DNA from: Solicoccozyma terricola
Lineage: Eukaryota; Basidiomycota; Tremellomycetes; Filobasidiales; Piskurozymaceae
DNA length: 64,000 nt
Assembly (NCBI GenBank): GCA_001600875.1
Contig: BCLD01000003.1
Coordinates: forward strand, 960,408-1,024,407
Direction of reading: 5' to 3'
A program made the position numbers and the translations under genes. Positions 1 to 11,714 of this stretch are shown here, one piece after another; position 1 is the first letter of the stretch; the number at the start of each line of letters is the position of its first letter. The notes beneath the pieces are model-generated. The model searched no databases, was not told the origin of the DNA, and saw only the letters and a program-made list of their open reading frames with translations.

Positions 1-2
1 GT

Positions 3-179
3 GGTGATGGTGATGGTGCTGGTGGTGCTGGTACTGATGGGGTTGTGGATGATGAGACGAGCGGGGAAGCTATTCGCGTGACTGGGGCTTCATTTCGCAT
101 TTCCAGCTCTCAGCGCGCCCGGGAGCAGCAACTGACCATGGAAGCACCATCCCACTTCCCCACATTCGTTTTATTATAA
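3..179 (+). CDS. 3' end of a gene entering from the left edge (unknown)
   Basis: One frame is open from the window edge to a TAA at 177-179, about 58 codons. It starts with a Gly/Asp/Val-rich low-complexity stretch and continues into non-repetitive, mixed-charge sequence (SFRISSSQRAREQQLTMEAP), which looks more like a real C-terminus than a chance frame. No start, intron or domain can be seen. I do not recognise it. It would be convergent with the minus-strand membrane protein that ends at 338. Moderate to low confidence that it is coding. Confidence 0.4.
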   Translation, partial: GDGDGAGGAGTDGVVDDETSGEAIRVTGASFRISSSQRAREQQLTMEAPSHFPTFVLL

Positions 180-337
180 TCGGATACAGGGCTATTCAAT
201 CGTGCAAACGTCTCGACCGTTTTTCTCTCTCACTCTTCCTCTTCTCCCCAATACATATATTCCCTCATTTTCTAATGTCCTCCAGGGACCGATTGATATC
301 TAGAAAGAGAAAGAAACAAGGTGGTTGGTCAGTTCCA

Positions 338-1380
338 TCAAATCCCCTCCAACCTGTTACCAAAAAGAAAAAAAGAAAAGAAAAAAAGAAAAAAAGAAAA
401 AAACAACTCACGTAGGTGGAAGCTCTGTCAACCCTTCTGCCTCATTACCTTCCTCAACATCCGGTACTCTCCCACCATCTTCATGTATTATTATGTTACC
501 ACTAGAACTAGTAACAGTCGACCTCCTCATCAGATCATCATCACCTTGTCCATTCGAGCTCGTCGCATCGTTGAATGGAGTCATCGGAGCCACTCCAGAT
601 TGACCAACACCACCGCCACTTTCAGACCCAGAAGAAGACGTAGTCGTCGTTCTTGGTGCACCTGACGGTCCACCGACGCCACCACCATCACCATATCCTT
701 GATCGTATGATGGATTCCTCCCTGGTCTATTCCCATTTGAAGAATTCGTACGATACGATTGAGCTTCTCTTTGTTTCGCAACAGCAGCAGCTGACATTCC
801 CGATCCACCATATTGACCCTGTCCCTGTCCCTGTCCCGCCGCTGTTGGTGGTGGTGGTGGTGGTTGTTGTGATTGAGAATTTTGATACCCTTCCGAAGAA
901 GTCTGTGTTATTCCATCTGATTGCGATCGATCATGAGATCCTGCTTCATAACCCGCTATTCCACCTACAGCAGCACCTGTACCAAGAGCTGCTGCTGCAC
1001 CCCAACCACCTGAATATCTGTTAATTCCAGTAGGTGATCCCGGTTCTTCATTTGAAGGATTAGGATTTCCATATCCATTATATCCTTCGTTCATCCTAGA
1101 TTGACCGTATGGATCATCGTTATCATAACCATCATTTCTAGCGCCATAACCTGCTGCACCAACGCCGTAGCCAGTAGCAGCACCAGCGGCTCCAGCTCCA
1201 GCAGCACCATATGTGAATGGTGATACCTCGTGAGCTGGTGAAAGATTACTGGATAGAAGGTCGGTATTGCCTTTTGAACGAGATGAATGATTAGCGGATC
1301 GTGATGGATCGAACTAACGGTCGTTGAATAGCCGGTTTCCCAAAAACTTGAATCAGTACGAAGAATCTCCCAAATACACA

Positions 1381-1426
<46 letters not shown>

Positions 1427-2275
1427 AACCCATACGCGACTCACCATCTTTTCATCTAAAGCATCTCGATTCTTATTCGATCTTCTCCTTAATAAGAAGA
1501 AAACTAAAGCAGCTAGTGCAGCGAGACCACATAATCCACCTACGACTCCACCGACTATCGCTCCGATGTTCGCTAGAAGAGAAAAGTGAAAGTAAAACGA
1601 GGGCGAGGAGAAGACAAGACAAGACAAAACATCAGTCCTTGCGAGCTTTGGCGTCACCCCTTCAAAAGTCTCACTTACTACTGGATTTCACAGGAACAAC
1701 GGTACTTGAAGCGGATGCGGAAGTCGATGAACGTGCTTTTGATGTAATCGTAGTAACTACGAACGAAGTTGAATAACTAGTTCCAGGGTTAAAAGTAGTT
1801 GATGATGATGTTGAATCAACAACGGATGACAAGGATGAAGTAGTTGTATCAACCAATGAAGATGATGTTGAATCGATAGGAATGGAAGATGGTGATGAAG
1901 AAGGGGAGGAGGTTACGATGATTGGGGATGTTGTGACGATAACCACGGGTGTAGTAGTGGTAACTGAAGAGATTGAAGGGGAAGTCACCGAGGAGATGGA
2001 GGTGGTGGAAGAGATCGATGTTGTGGATGAAACCGACGTTGTGGATGAAACCGATGTTGTGGATGAAACCGATGTTGGGGATGAGGTAGTTGGTGTGGAT
2101 GAGGTAGCTGGTGTGGAAGAGACCACTGGGGGGCTAGAGGCTGAAGAAACGCCTGATGTTGGTGGGAGAGGGGGGGGGGGTTCGTACGAGAGAAGGAATC
2201 AGCCAATATCGGTTGGATTTCCACCACATCGGGTGGGTGCAAAAAAAGGTCTCGATTCAACTCACTAGTAGCCAT
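338..2275 (-). CDS. Ser/Thr-rich single-pass membrane protein (Mid2-like architecture), unknown function
   Basis: Best model: complement(join(338..353,412..1313,1445..1572,1679..2140,2266..2275)), 505 residues. All junctions are GT-AG and keep phase. Residues 1-157 are almost pure Ser/Thr/Pro/Val with tandem SSTTSV units, suggesting an O-mannosylated outer stalk. A Gly/Ala/Leu membrane helix (IGAIVGGVVGGLCGLAALAA, about 159-185) is followed by the stop-transfer run RRRSNKNR. The roughly 310-residue tail is Gly/Ser/Gln/Pro-rich with a poly-Pro run and ends ELPPT-LEGI after a 58-nt last intron. No N-terminal signal peptide is visible, so the 10-nt first exon is the weakest part; a missed upstream exon is possible. 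The layout matches fungal cell-wall sensor-like proteins, but no specific family can be named. The second intron contains a 42-base homopolymer. Confidence 0.65.
1382..1423. repeat. 42-bp poly-C tract inside an intron (poly-G in the sense strand)
   Basis: A perfect run of 42 C lies in the 1314-1444 intron of the minus-strand membrane protein gene, so it is poly-G in the pre-mRNA. The flanking splice sites (GTGAGT donor at 1444, TTAG acceptor at 1314) are intact and the exons join in frame without it. Confidence 0.9.
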
Positions 2276-2899
2276 GTTGGAATACTACGAACGAGCTATA
2301 GAACGGGGGATCGTTTCGAGTGAGGGATGACGAGTTGAGAAATCAACCCCTGTAAAGAGATTCGAAGCCACTGAGAAGAAGAGGAAATAGAAGAAAAAAA
2401 AAACGTTTGGTTGCCGGTGCAGATCTGTCGTTTGATTGTCCCGGAAAACGATGTTGAAGGATGATACGATGTACGACGTAACGAGTCTACGATGTGAAAA
2501 GGGAATGGAGTATGTATTGGGATACGGGTACTGGTACTGCCACTCGACATGACCCTCCTTGTTATACGGGGTCTGCTGGGGTGGGATGTCATGTTAAGAG
2601 GGTCCTGGCCACTGGATGTGACGACCTATCCGCGCGGGACCAACTTTCTCATTCGCATAGCCCGTAGCACCGCTCCCTCCATGGTCACCTGTTTGCGGCT
2701 GCTGCTCGGGTTACCATGCACATATACGTAGCCTGACGAATACACAGGACCCGCTGGGGTGGCTGTGGGAGGGAAGCATAACGGCCATTGACAAAAAGGA
2801 AAAGAAGAGAGACGTTCGACGTTGTCCATTCTTCCGAGAACCTGGATCTCCCTCCCCCCCATTCTTCCGAGACCTTTGAAACGCCCTGAACGCCCTCAA
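2276..2899. other. Intergenic: upstream of the membrane protein gene, downstream of the pseudogene
   Basis: No frame here reads like protein. The short frames on both strands are low in family-like content and broken. The segment should hold the promoter of the minus-strand gene that starts at 2275 and the former 3' flank of the decayed glucanase-like gene. Confidence 0.4.
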
Positions 2900-4466
2900 C
2901 GCCTCCACGCCTCCAACCATGCCCGCTTCTGCTTCCTATCAACATTGTCTTGGCTTCCAGTTCGGCATCCTATAAACCACCTCCACAAGCCACATCGAAC
3001 GTCCCTTCCCCATCCCACGTATGGATAAACCATCCAATTGTTCGAGGCCGAGAATAATTCCGCAATTATCATCGAATGCTTTTCCAATACGTAGCGTATT
3101 GTGAAAGGTCCTACGTCGTTCAACCCACCACCGTGGGTGTTCGCTCCTGAGGCCCACATCGATTGAGTAACGAGGACGGGGGATAGTTGATGGAATTATT
3201 TTTCCGATACCATTCGATTTGGGATTCCCACATATGACCATGCGCGTGAACGACATCACTGTTAGCCAAGACTAGAGTACCACTACCAACCGAGCCTAAT
3301 CCCGTTGAACCACCATCATTCGACGACATTACTCCCGGACGGTCCTGATCCAAAGTCAACGCTTTGAATGACATAGGGTGCGATCGCCCGATCCGGTCCA
3401 TAGTCGGAACTCGCTAATACCCATTTTCAAACGCCCTCAACACTTTTTTGTTTCCATGTTGATTGATCGTCCTTATGAATCCCCCCACCAGTTTTGAAAG
3501 ATGGAACCCATCGAATTCTCCACAGCAGCGTCGATGAGATCTTCCCATAATGACGCCAATCTGCCAACCTGGTACATATATCCTAACCCATTGAAGCTCC
3601 GAAAGTCCTTCTTCATAGCAGCGAACTGAGTCAGAGAGTTCAGTTTGCAGAAGGAGACAGGAAGTGTTCTTCGAGAGGATAAGAAAAACCCCCGAGGAAT
3701 CCAGATATTGAAGTTTGATCACCAATCGGAGAGTGGAGTGGGTGGAGCAGTGTAAGGAGCAGAGGTACTATTGGATGTGATGGAGGAGAATGGGGAATCC
3801 ATTTCGACCAAAGCCGGTCGTGTCGCTTGCTGAAGCACTCGTAGAAGCGTTCCCACTGGTCGATGTTCCGATCGAAGCCTTGCGCAGTGGAAGTGACCGA
3901 TCCCGCGATTGTCGTTGAATCGGCAAGTAGAATACTATCCACGATCAATGTAGACTTTGCTGTAGTAGACGTTGGTGCGATCGAAGTCGGGGCGGCGACG
4001 GCGGCGACAGCGGCGGTGGTCGATTTGACCTTGCACGCACCGCCACTCCTCGCTTTTAGTTCACGAACGTTGAAACGATCGTTCGCTCTAGCTTGATGAG
4101 TGAGGGATTGTGGTTCGGCTGTTCCCCCCCCCCCCCCCCCCCCAAATAAGGACAAGCAACAAGTCCCCATGTTAAAAACCCCGTTCTGCGTGCGACTTTT
4201 TGTTCTTCTTCGACGACTTACCTTAGAGCGGAAACGTCGAGGACTCGACTGAGGAGCGAAGCATCATCAAGATGGTAGTATATGACAACACCATCATTGG
4301 TAATAACACTGGGATATGAAAAGGAGGAGAACAGGAATGGAACGATAGCCAATCGACAGCTCCTCTTTATACGAAGATCTTCAACTACATAACTGTAGAG
4401 TGGCGAATAGACGAGAGGTGAATATTCTCTTGGATCTATCGCATGGTCGATACATCGGGCCAACAC
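2900..4466 (-). pseudogene. Decayed secreted glucanase-like gene (resembles GH17-type)
   Basis: Read on the minus strand, coding-like segments follow one another but switch frame. First comes a signal-peptide-like stretch (CRLAIVPFLFSS) whose expected start codon is ATA at 4370-4368; then a GTAAGT intron with 20 G; a Ser/Thr/Ala linker with GACKVKS; then, in another frame, QFAAMKKDFRSFNG, VRIYVPGWQIG, EDLIDAAVENSMG; and last SDVVHAHGHMWES followed by IEWYRKNN. Their order fits fungal GH17-like glucanases, in which a Rossmann-like IRxY strand, a DxxDAAxENxMG helix and a DVVHAH-type strand occur (family pattern recalled, not searched). At least three frame switches, an early stop and the lost ATG argue for a pseudogene. 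Segments further 3' (2900-3100) are unassignable. I am fairly sure it is degraded coding sequence and less sure of the family. Boundaries are approximate. Confidence 0.45.
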
Positions 4467-6031
4467 CCCTATACTTGCACATCGGATCCCCTTCTATGTC
4501 CTAAACTCAACGGATATACCCCGTCCCTATTTCCTTTCGTATCGTTCCCCCTCCTTACATTGATCTGTCCTCCTTCGTACTAAAAGTCCGCAGGGACTCA
4601 AAAGGTCGCTTTACCACCGCCGTCGCTCTACGTTTTGAAAATTCCTCACAGAGAAGTATGGTGAGAGAAGTGGTAAATGCGACGGGAGAGCAGGGTGGGT
4701 GCGTGGGTGGCGGGGGGAGGGGGCGCCTCGAAGCATACCATATCATTCCATATCCCCCTTTTCTTGGGATATCTGAAACAGGTACACCTCACATTCCACC
4801 TCTTGTGGCGCTTGTAGCCTGTAGAGCGTGGGGAGAACACTGTCAAGACCGTATCTTTGCCCAAACGGCCGATGTCACGGCCCTATGGCTCTGATGCAGT
4901 CAATAGGTAATGGGTGTCACTAGGGCGTTTGTTACGGCAGCGTAAGAGATGTAGGGACCAATAGCAGCTGCAACTATCGGCTTAGAAGAGGTCTTGAGTT
5001 ATAATTGATGTATATACTAAGTAAATGGGACGATTTTGAGCTGTCTTCTGGAATCTAAATACCCCTCAAGTCCTCTGCTTCCTCCTAGCGGATCCTATGA
5101 CCATCTAGGATGGTTGTGTGACCATCCATGGCCTCTCTTTTCAAAAGTCGCATGTGATTATTGGTGATTCGTCATTCCCCTTGGCGCTTGTAGAGCGGGC
5201 GAAACAACGCGACCGCGAGGAGCTGGCGGAGGCGGAGGCGGAGGCGATGGTGCGGAGGACGATCGAGGTGATCAAGGGGTAGACGATCGATGTGGGGGCA
5301 CTGACTGCTTGCCAGCCCTGCCCCCGACCGACCCGAGTATATGTGCAAGCGGAGACGGAACCGACTTCGCAGGTCACATTGCACATTTAGGGTGCTTTCT
5401 GCAGTTCCCTCATGGCAATTTATAGGAGTGGGGGACAGTCATAACTAGCAGACCCCATTCTACGCACCACTAATTCATCCCATACAGCCGTTCTGATCAT
5501 GCCCTCAACGTGCTGCCCATTCGAAACTCCGAGTTGCGTTTCGGACATTGGACATCCTCGAGCTGAGTCTCCCGATAACCCCCTCGAGACGATCTATATT
5601 CCATTCAACACGCCCAGTCGTTGTCGATCTGTATTGAGATATTCGAATCAGGTGCTTTCATAGAGAGAAAATGTTGGAGGCAGGTGAGCTTCTCTCTCTC
5701 TCTCTCCCCCACTATCCTTGGATATCCTCGCTCGTCACCATTTAGCTTATCATCCTGTTCAAATTCCCACTCCCTGAAACCACATTCTTTCTCAGCTCAA
5801 ACACCATTTCTTGTCGTCTCCTGTAAAGACGGGGCGAGGGGGGAACTGCACTGTATCTATCTTTACGCTAGAGTCTATAGGGAACCTCACGAGGAGGCGT
5901 AGCGTTTCCTTCAGAAATCAGAATTAGAAACTAAAAGAACCAGCCCCACCCATCTTTGGATTAGGGATTCGGAACGTACGAACAAGAAGCCCCCAGGGGG
6001 TCGGTCGTCAACTCTGTCCCTTCGCTCGACC
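4467..6031. other. Intergenic region and 5' flank of the 6032 gene
   Basis: About 1.56 kb with no gene I can support. One short plus-strand frame near 5109-5281 ends in an acidic/basic helix-like stretch (ERAKQRDREELAEAEAEA) encoded by a GGCGGA repeat, but it has no start or upstream exon. 5693-5708 is a (TC)n tract. The last few hundred bases are probably promoter and 5' UTR of the following gene. Confidence 0.4.
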
Positions 6032-8425
6032 ATGTACGACAACTCAAACGACCAACATCATGATCTTGTCGACAAAGACAATAACCCCTCCACGTCCGCC
6101 ATCAACTCATCGACTCTTTCAAATCCTGATCGAGAAGACCGCATAGTAGCTCGGCCCAGACTACCTGCTGTACCAGCTCAACCAAACGGTCTCTTACCCG
6201 GTGGAGACGTTGGAGGAATGTTGATGTCACGGCAGAGTGACGATGGGAATAACTGGGATGCAGGTGGGGTTAAAGGTGTCATGTTGGCAAAGGTAGAGAT
6301 GGAGTTGAACATGACTATCGAGGAGGAGAAGGCGTTGGATTCGGGGTTGGATTCGGATACCACGTTAGGATTTGAGAATAATATGAAAGGAGGGAACAGG
6401 AATGAACTTTCGAGGTATTCATCTTCAACATTATTATCATTCTTCAAGATCCAAGCTAGGCAATCAAATGACACCGGTGTACAACCCTCATCATCATCGT
6501 CCATCAAATCCTTTCAATCAAATAACCAATCCGATGACCGAATACGACAACAGCGATCGGTCCTTTGTCCAGCTACAGACGCTTCAACGAGCGCACTCGC
6601 ACCCGCACCCTTATACAGAGCAGAGTCCGCATCTGCCTACATCCCAACGCAATCCTTCTTCTCGTCACCAACGGAATCTCTCCGCCACCATGATAGGAAA
6701 TCTTCCAGATTCTCGTCGTTTTCATTGATGAATGATGATCATGATGGAAGGGGATTTCAGGCGGTCAAGGATGGAGATTTTAAACCACGGAAGAAGGGGA
6801 AAGGGATTGAGAGTATCGTGAACAATAAATCGGGTGGAGATGGGAGGGTTGGTGGATTGATGAGATCGTTGAGGAAAGGATTTGCGAGTGGTTCTTCGAG
6901 GGGCGGTTCTTGGCCGACTACGACATTATCACGTCTAAATCCATCGACCGATGTTCAATCGCTCCTTGTTCGACCGCCATCTGTTCAATCGCACTCCACC
7001 ACTCAATCTCAATTGCAACAAGTCAACGTCGGATCCACAACTCATGTCCAGAACGCCGTCCACGAACAATCCCTGGGCATTGATGCGTTTAGATTGGATC
7101 GAAGGGGTAGTGTTTCAACTCGCGACTTTGTCCTCGGAAGTCAAGGAGGGCAGACAGATACCAGTACAGGCGATTCGCGCAGGGAAAGGGGGGCCAGTCA
7201 AGACGACAGTCCCCACTTTCAGCACGGATTGGCGAAAACACGCCGAGATATAATCTCTCTTGAGCGACTACGGCATTCACCACATATCAAATATCACACT
7301 GTCGGTGCGTCCTTTTCTTCGATCACGGAGGCTCAAATTCCTTCTATACGACCTATCACTCCCACGTCAGCTCGGAATGGGGAACTTCACACCAATTTCT
7401 CACCACGTCGTTTGTCAAAGACAGGGATGTTGATTTACCCTTCAACTCCATCCTCTTCGTCGTCCGGTATCACGGCGACCTCGAGTCGACTATCATCCAT
7501 GTCAGATTCATCCCATTTCACATCATCATCGCAAACGTCCGAAGGATCCAGCCAGCGACGACGTCCAAGTACCGGATTGTCCGGACTGGGAGCAGCGTGT
7601 CTACCACCTATGGGCCCAGCTCCGGTCGGATTCTTACCACCGACTCCTCAAGGGAATGATGATGGGGAAAGGTCGTTGAATGAGGATATATTATCAGCAG
7701 CACCACCGCTCAACCGTCCATCGCCATCCCAGATACCGATCGCAGCACAACCGGACAGCCTACGGCATGATGCCGAGATCCATCCACACACGGAATCGGT
7801 CATGCACTTTGTCGACCCGATCGATGGAAAATCGTATGCTATTCCTCCAAGCTTGATGAATGTCTTACTAGGAGCTGGTATCAGGATGGAGACGTCAATG
7901 AATGAAAGGGATATCACACCATCAACGATACCGGTGCGCCTCTTGCACCCTCCGTCGACGGGGAGCAGTCAGGAGATGACGCGGGCGCCGAGTGGAACCT
8001 CAATGATGTCTGTTTCCTCCATGGATGGCGTCCTTGAGACCACGCTGCTTTATGGGTTTTTGGATCTGCCTGCCATTCAGCCGCCACTGCGTAGTCCTGG
8101 CGGGACTTTGGATGCTTCGACTGTCAATGATAAGGTGCCCAGTCGAGTTTCGATCGGCGGGGCTGGCTGGGAGAGTGACGTTGACTTCGTTGGGCCTTCC
8201 GGGGCATCCTGTGACCAGCGAGAACGATTGCGGAGTTCACGGTGTCCATCGGCGAAAGAGTGGGATGAAGGAGTGGTATTTGGATTGAAACTGGAAGACG
8301 ACATGGTGGGCTTTGGAGGTGAGTGAGTGGTCGTAAAACGGCTGAAAAATAGGAAAGTGTGTCCTGATCAACTACCACGTACAGTGTCACCTATGGGATG
8401 GAAGACAGTCCAGCGAGTAGTCTGA
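6032..8425 (+). CDS. Ser-rich, largely disordered protein of unknown function
   Basis: join(6032..8318,8385..8425), 775 residues. The first exon could read through to a TGA at 8324-8326, but a clean GTGAGT donor at 8319, a CTGAT branch-like element and a TACAG acceptor at 8384 let it continue in phase to ...MGWKTVQRVV and TGA at 8425, so I prefer the two-exon form. The start has a good context (ACCATG). The protein is rich in Ser, Asp, Gln and Pro with few hydrophobic stretches. The most ordered part is around residues 590-640 (MHFVDPIDGKSYAIPPSLMN), which may be a small domain or binding motif. No signal peptide, membrane helix or catalytic motif is seen. I do not recognise the family; a signalling or cytoskeletal adaptor would fit, but this is a guess. 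Confidence 0.8.
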
Positions 8426-9265
8426 TCTGATGAATAGAACAGCTTTTTATATAATTTTGGTGCCTTTTGCGGCTTGTCGCTGCTATTTTCCTGCTCCAAT
8501 TTTGCCGGATCAGGGTGTTTTTGGGTGTTTTTGTTGGCAGTGCTCGCTGTATTTCCGTGTTTGGGCCACAGATTCATCCAGTTGTCCCGGCTTTTCATCG
8601 ACCTCACCGAGCCAGTTGGCGGCTACGTCTACCTTGTCTTTTCCCAGTCATCCATCCTGCCCAGCAACGTCGATCCCCGTCCGCCAGCCAGCTCACAGCA
8701 ACACCTATCTATTTCGAGGATTTAAAACGAAAAACTCAACCCCGGCTCCCTCGCCCGGCTCCCAACCCGGCTCCCATCTCTCGCCCATCTGTCACCGTCT
8801 CTCACCCATCTTTTTCCCATCCGTCTCCCATCTCTCACATACTCCAGGCCAGACGGCAAACAGCGCATTCCTCCAGGGACCACAGGGACAACAGGAGCTC
8901 GAGACCGGAGACGTTGTCAAATACAAAACAGGCTGCTGAATCCAAGCGATGGTCCGTGCGGCCGCCGTATAATGTCAACATCTCATCTTCCGACATTGCA
9001 TACCACTCTTAGTTGAACATCGCAAAAATCAACACCTTTCCCCCTCCCCTAGTTCGGAAGGTCGTTATCAAGTACGACGATGCGGGTCGAGATGGAAGAA
9101 GGACTCGGGCGGAGGCGGAGGCGGAGGCGGAGGACTTTACCATCTTCAAACCGAGACGATGTGATGCTGGACAGGAACTTGGATCACACAACGCCGACTG
9201 ATATATCGGTGGCCACGCAAAGGTGGTGGTGGACTGGGTCATCGGTGCGACCGCAAGTCATCGCC
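8426..9265. other. Intergenic: pyrimidine-rich, GGCTCCC/CCCATC repeats
   Basis: No gene is supported. 8735-8860 is strongly pyrimidine-rich, with repeated CCCGGCTCCC and TCTCxCCCATC units. 9103-9131 carries four GGCGGA-type units. A frame open from 9080 into the next gene is translated there as an Arg run and reads like 5' leader rather than protein. The region probably holds the promoter and 5' UTR of the gene starting at 9266. Confidence 0.4.
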
Positions 9266-11323
9266 ATGGACCACACTGTCGATACGTTAAAACGACCCTT
9301 GGCTATCCGGCGGACCACCGCAAACCCAATCTTTGTCATTGCAATGGCCACTCTCGTTCTCCCCACCACCATCGCAGTCCCACCACCTCGACCCTCTAGG
9401 TCCGGAGATGATGAGGATGCGATCCCAAAACGTCACATGGGAAGGACACAGATACCACCTCGAGATCGTAGACGGTCTTCAAATACAAACCGACCTTATT
9501 CCCCCAACTTCACAACTTTGACAACACCTACAATTACGACCATACCCTCACACACATCCACACCCACACGCATATCCACACCACCTCAGAAACGTAACGA
9601 CGTTGCCGCTTCGGACCCCACAGCAACGTTCCTTCCACCAGCTTGTTCATCAATCCTCGAGGTCGAAGAGACCGCGCTACCGTACTATCTTACTCAAGAT
9701 CCTGATGGGATATGGCAGAAGCAGGATGGCTGGATATTGTTCGGACGGGGGATTCAGACGGCTTCAAGTAGTAGTAATACCGCGGCGACGACGACGACGG
9801 CGGCGGCGGCCATCTCTACCGCAATGGCAACAGCGCTGTCAACCAGCCCATCCAATGCGATCGATATCACTCAGTCCCTCCCAAAAGGTTGGGGAAGTAC
9901 TTCCAATCGAAGTAGTCTGTATGCCGTGCCGTTGATTGTCGTCAGCAGTGTCATATTAGCGTTATTGATCACTGCATTCGTTTCATTGTGAGTGCGCGGT
10001 CTAAAGCAGAGACTACACAGCGCTGATATCTTCACTCTGGGTCCTTCACATAGCATCGTCATCTCCCGCGTCAACCGAAAAAAGAAACGAGGACGTCGGA
10101 AACGCCGAGAGGAAGGGGAACAGAGGGCGAAACTTCGAACGGGTGGTCTAGTACCACCGGAGGCCAACACAGCGAGGTCGTCGATCGAGGGCGATGGTGG
10201 CAGTGTTTTCAGTGAGAAGAGCGGTCGAGGGAGAAGGCAATTGCGAGGAGTAGGACTAGGTGGGAAAAGGATCCATGAATGGCGGAAAGGACTCAGGAGG
10301 AGGAAAAAAGTTGGGAAGGAGGACAAGGTCGTGGAGGACTTGGAGTTGGATGGCACGGCGGCTTTGGATGTGGCGGTTGGGAGCTCGGAGACTAGAACAG
10401 AAGTGGTGGCGGAGGAGGAGACTGGATCGTCCGCAACAACAACCATAACGGTCGAGGAAAGTGAGGAATCATCGACATCTATGGCAAGTGGGCAAGCACA
10501 ATCTCCGCCACATGCAACGGATGCGGTGGCTACCACTGTCCCAATCGACAACTTCACGCCATCGCCAATGTCACCGGTCCTCAACCTCACCCGCAACGAG
10601 ATCGAACAAGTGGAAGCGGATGCCGAGGAGCAAGCCACGGCACCATCAACGATAACCGGAGGCATCATTGGCTTTTTACCCGCATATCGACCTGCTTCGA
10701 TTTACGCCACACCTGCGTCAAACAGCCGAGGCTACCTATCCGACTTCCGTGAAGAACCTTCCTTGGTGCCGTATGAGGCTGGTGGAACACCGTCCGATGG
10801 TGCACATATCGAAAAGCCCGTCACGACAGGATACTACCCAGCCCCAACAACGATCGAGCAGGAGGACGCGGTGGCGGTGGCTTCAGGTTCACGTCCATCA
10901 GAAGCGGAGGATCCTGCCACATCTTTGCCCGCTTTCGGTCACGTTGCCACCGATGACAAGAGATTGTTGGAGCAACTCATGCGGAACGCAGGCTCAATGC
11001 CAGGATCTACTGAAGAGACGATCTCATCGAGTGCCCCTGTGGTTGATGTCGACGAAGACGGGTTCGAGAGGTTGGAAAGTGGCGAAGACGGACCTTCTGC
11101 CCCACCTCCAACCAGTTCTGTCGTAGGCCTTCCAGCACCACCCAAACCAGTGTCCCAGGTCTCATCGTCGGTTATACATCTCCTCAACGATGCCGATATG
11201 TCGAAAATAACATCGGTGGACTTGCAACACCAGGAAACGTCTCAGCCTGATTTTAGGGCAGTGCAGGTTGAGACACCATCTGCGCCAGCGTTTGACGAAG
11301 ACGAAGAAGGAGAGAGCGTATAG
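9266..11323 (+). CDS. Single-pass membrane protein with a large cytoplasmic tail, unknown function
   Basis: join(9266..9987,10054..11323), 663 residues. I chose the ATG at 9266 (GCCATGG context, followed by a probable signal segment PIFVIAMATLVLPTTIAV). An in-frame ATG at 9080 would add 62 residues dominated by an Arg run from a GGCGGA repeat. After a Pro/Thr-rich outer region of about 180 residues comes one membrane helix (VPLIVVSSVILALLITAFVS) that spans the intron, then a basic stop-transfer stretch (NRKKKRGRRKRREE). The tail is about 420 residues, acidic and Ser/Thr/Pro-rich, with short conserved-looking patches (FLPAYRPASIY, HVATDDKRLLEQLM). Such patches recur in basidiomycete single-pass membrane proteins in my recollection, but I cannot name a function. 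The topology suggests a cell-surface protein. Confidence 0.75.
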
Positions 11324-11632
11324 TGCTGAACGAGCCAAAGACCGAGATCGGTCGGGTGTAATATTCTTTGTATCCAAGAGAAAATTGTCACACCGCGTGT
11401 ACAAGTAACAATTGTCCTAACCACACTGCGCTTCACCGCTGGAGACGGAGAACGGAAGTCATACGATCTGATTAGGTGCACTGCCGCTAACCAGTCATGT
11501 ATGGGCTTTAGAGACAACTGTTTGGGTGAAATCGGGAGTCGTGCAACAATGTTCATGTTTCTGTGCCGATATGGGTACACTATGCCATTTGTACCACAAC
11601 ATGTCCAGTTGGCAAAGTGGTCAAGCACTATT
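11324..11632. other. 3' flank of the membrane protein gene and 5' flank of the tRNA
   Basis: No protein frame is supported. 11603-11630 (GTCCAGTTGG, then CAAAGTGGTCAAGC) resembles the 5' half and D-arm of a class II tRNA such as Ser or Leu, but no matching 3' half follows before the tRNA-Gln begins at 11633. Confidence 0.4.
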
Positions 11633-11714
11633 CGCCCTATCGTATAGTGGTAAGTACACTAGATTTTGACGTTGTCACATTCTGGTAACCCCGGTTCGAA
11701 CCCGGGTAGGGCGT
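11633..11714 (+). tRNA. tRNA-Gln (anticodon TTG) with a 10-nt intron
   Basis: The acceptor stem CGCCCTA/TAGGGCG pairs perfectly and is followed by a T discriminator. The D stem is GTAT/GTAC with the loop AGTGGTAA. The anticodon stem is CTAGA/TCTGG with one G-T wobble, and the T stem is CCCGG/CCGGG around TTCGAAC. Anticodon TTG is at 11666-11668. A 10-nt intron (11670-11679) lies after position 37, the canonical site for tRNA splicing endonuclease. The U discriminator agrees with yeast tRNA-Gln. Internal A and B boxes are present as part of the D and T arms. Confidence 0.92.

Noticed and set aside
5109..5281. Plus-strand open frame ending in an EAEAEA helix and TAG
   Set aside because: It has no start codon, no upstream exon with matching splice sites, and its content comes largely from a GGCGGA repeat.
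8319..8326. Stop of the 6032 gene at 8326 without a second exon
   Set aside because: A perfect GTGAGT...TACAG pair gives an in-phase continuation. I cannot exclude that both forms exist.
8467..9012. 181-codon plus-strand frame starting with a hydrophobic stretch (MRLVAAIFLLQFC)
   Set aside because: After 60 residues it becomes Pro/Ser repeats produced by the pyrimidine-rich intergenic DNA; no Cys pattern, domain or splice support. More likely promoter DNA.
9080..9265. In-frame N-terminal extension of the membrane protein (MRVEMEEGLGRRRR)
   Set aside because: The Arg run is encoded by a repeat, and a signal-like segment follows the better-placed ATG at 9266. An extension would bury the signal.
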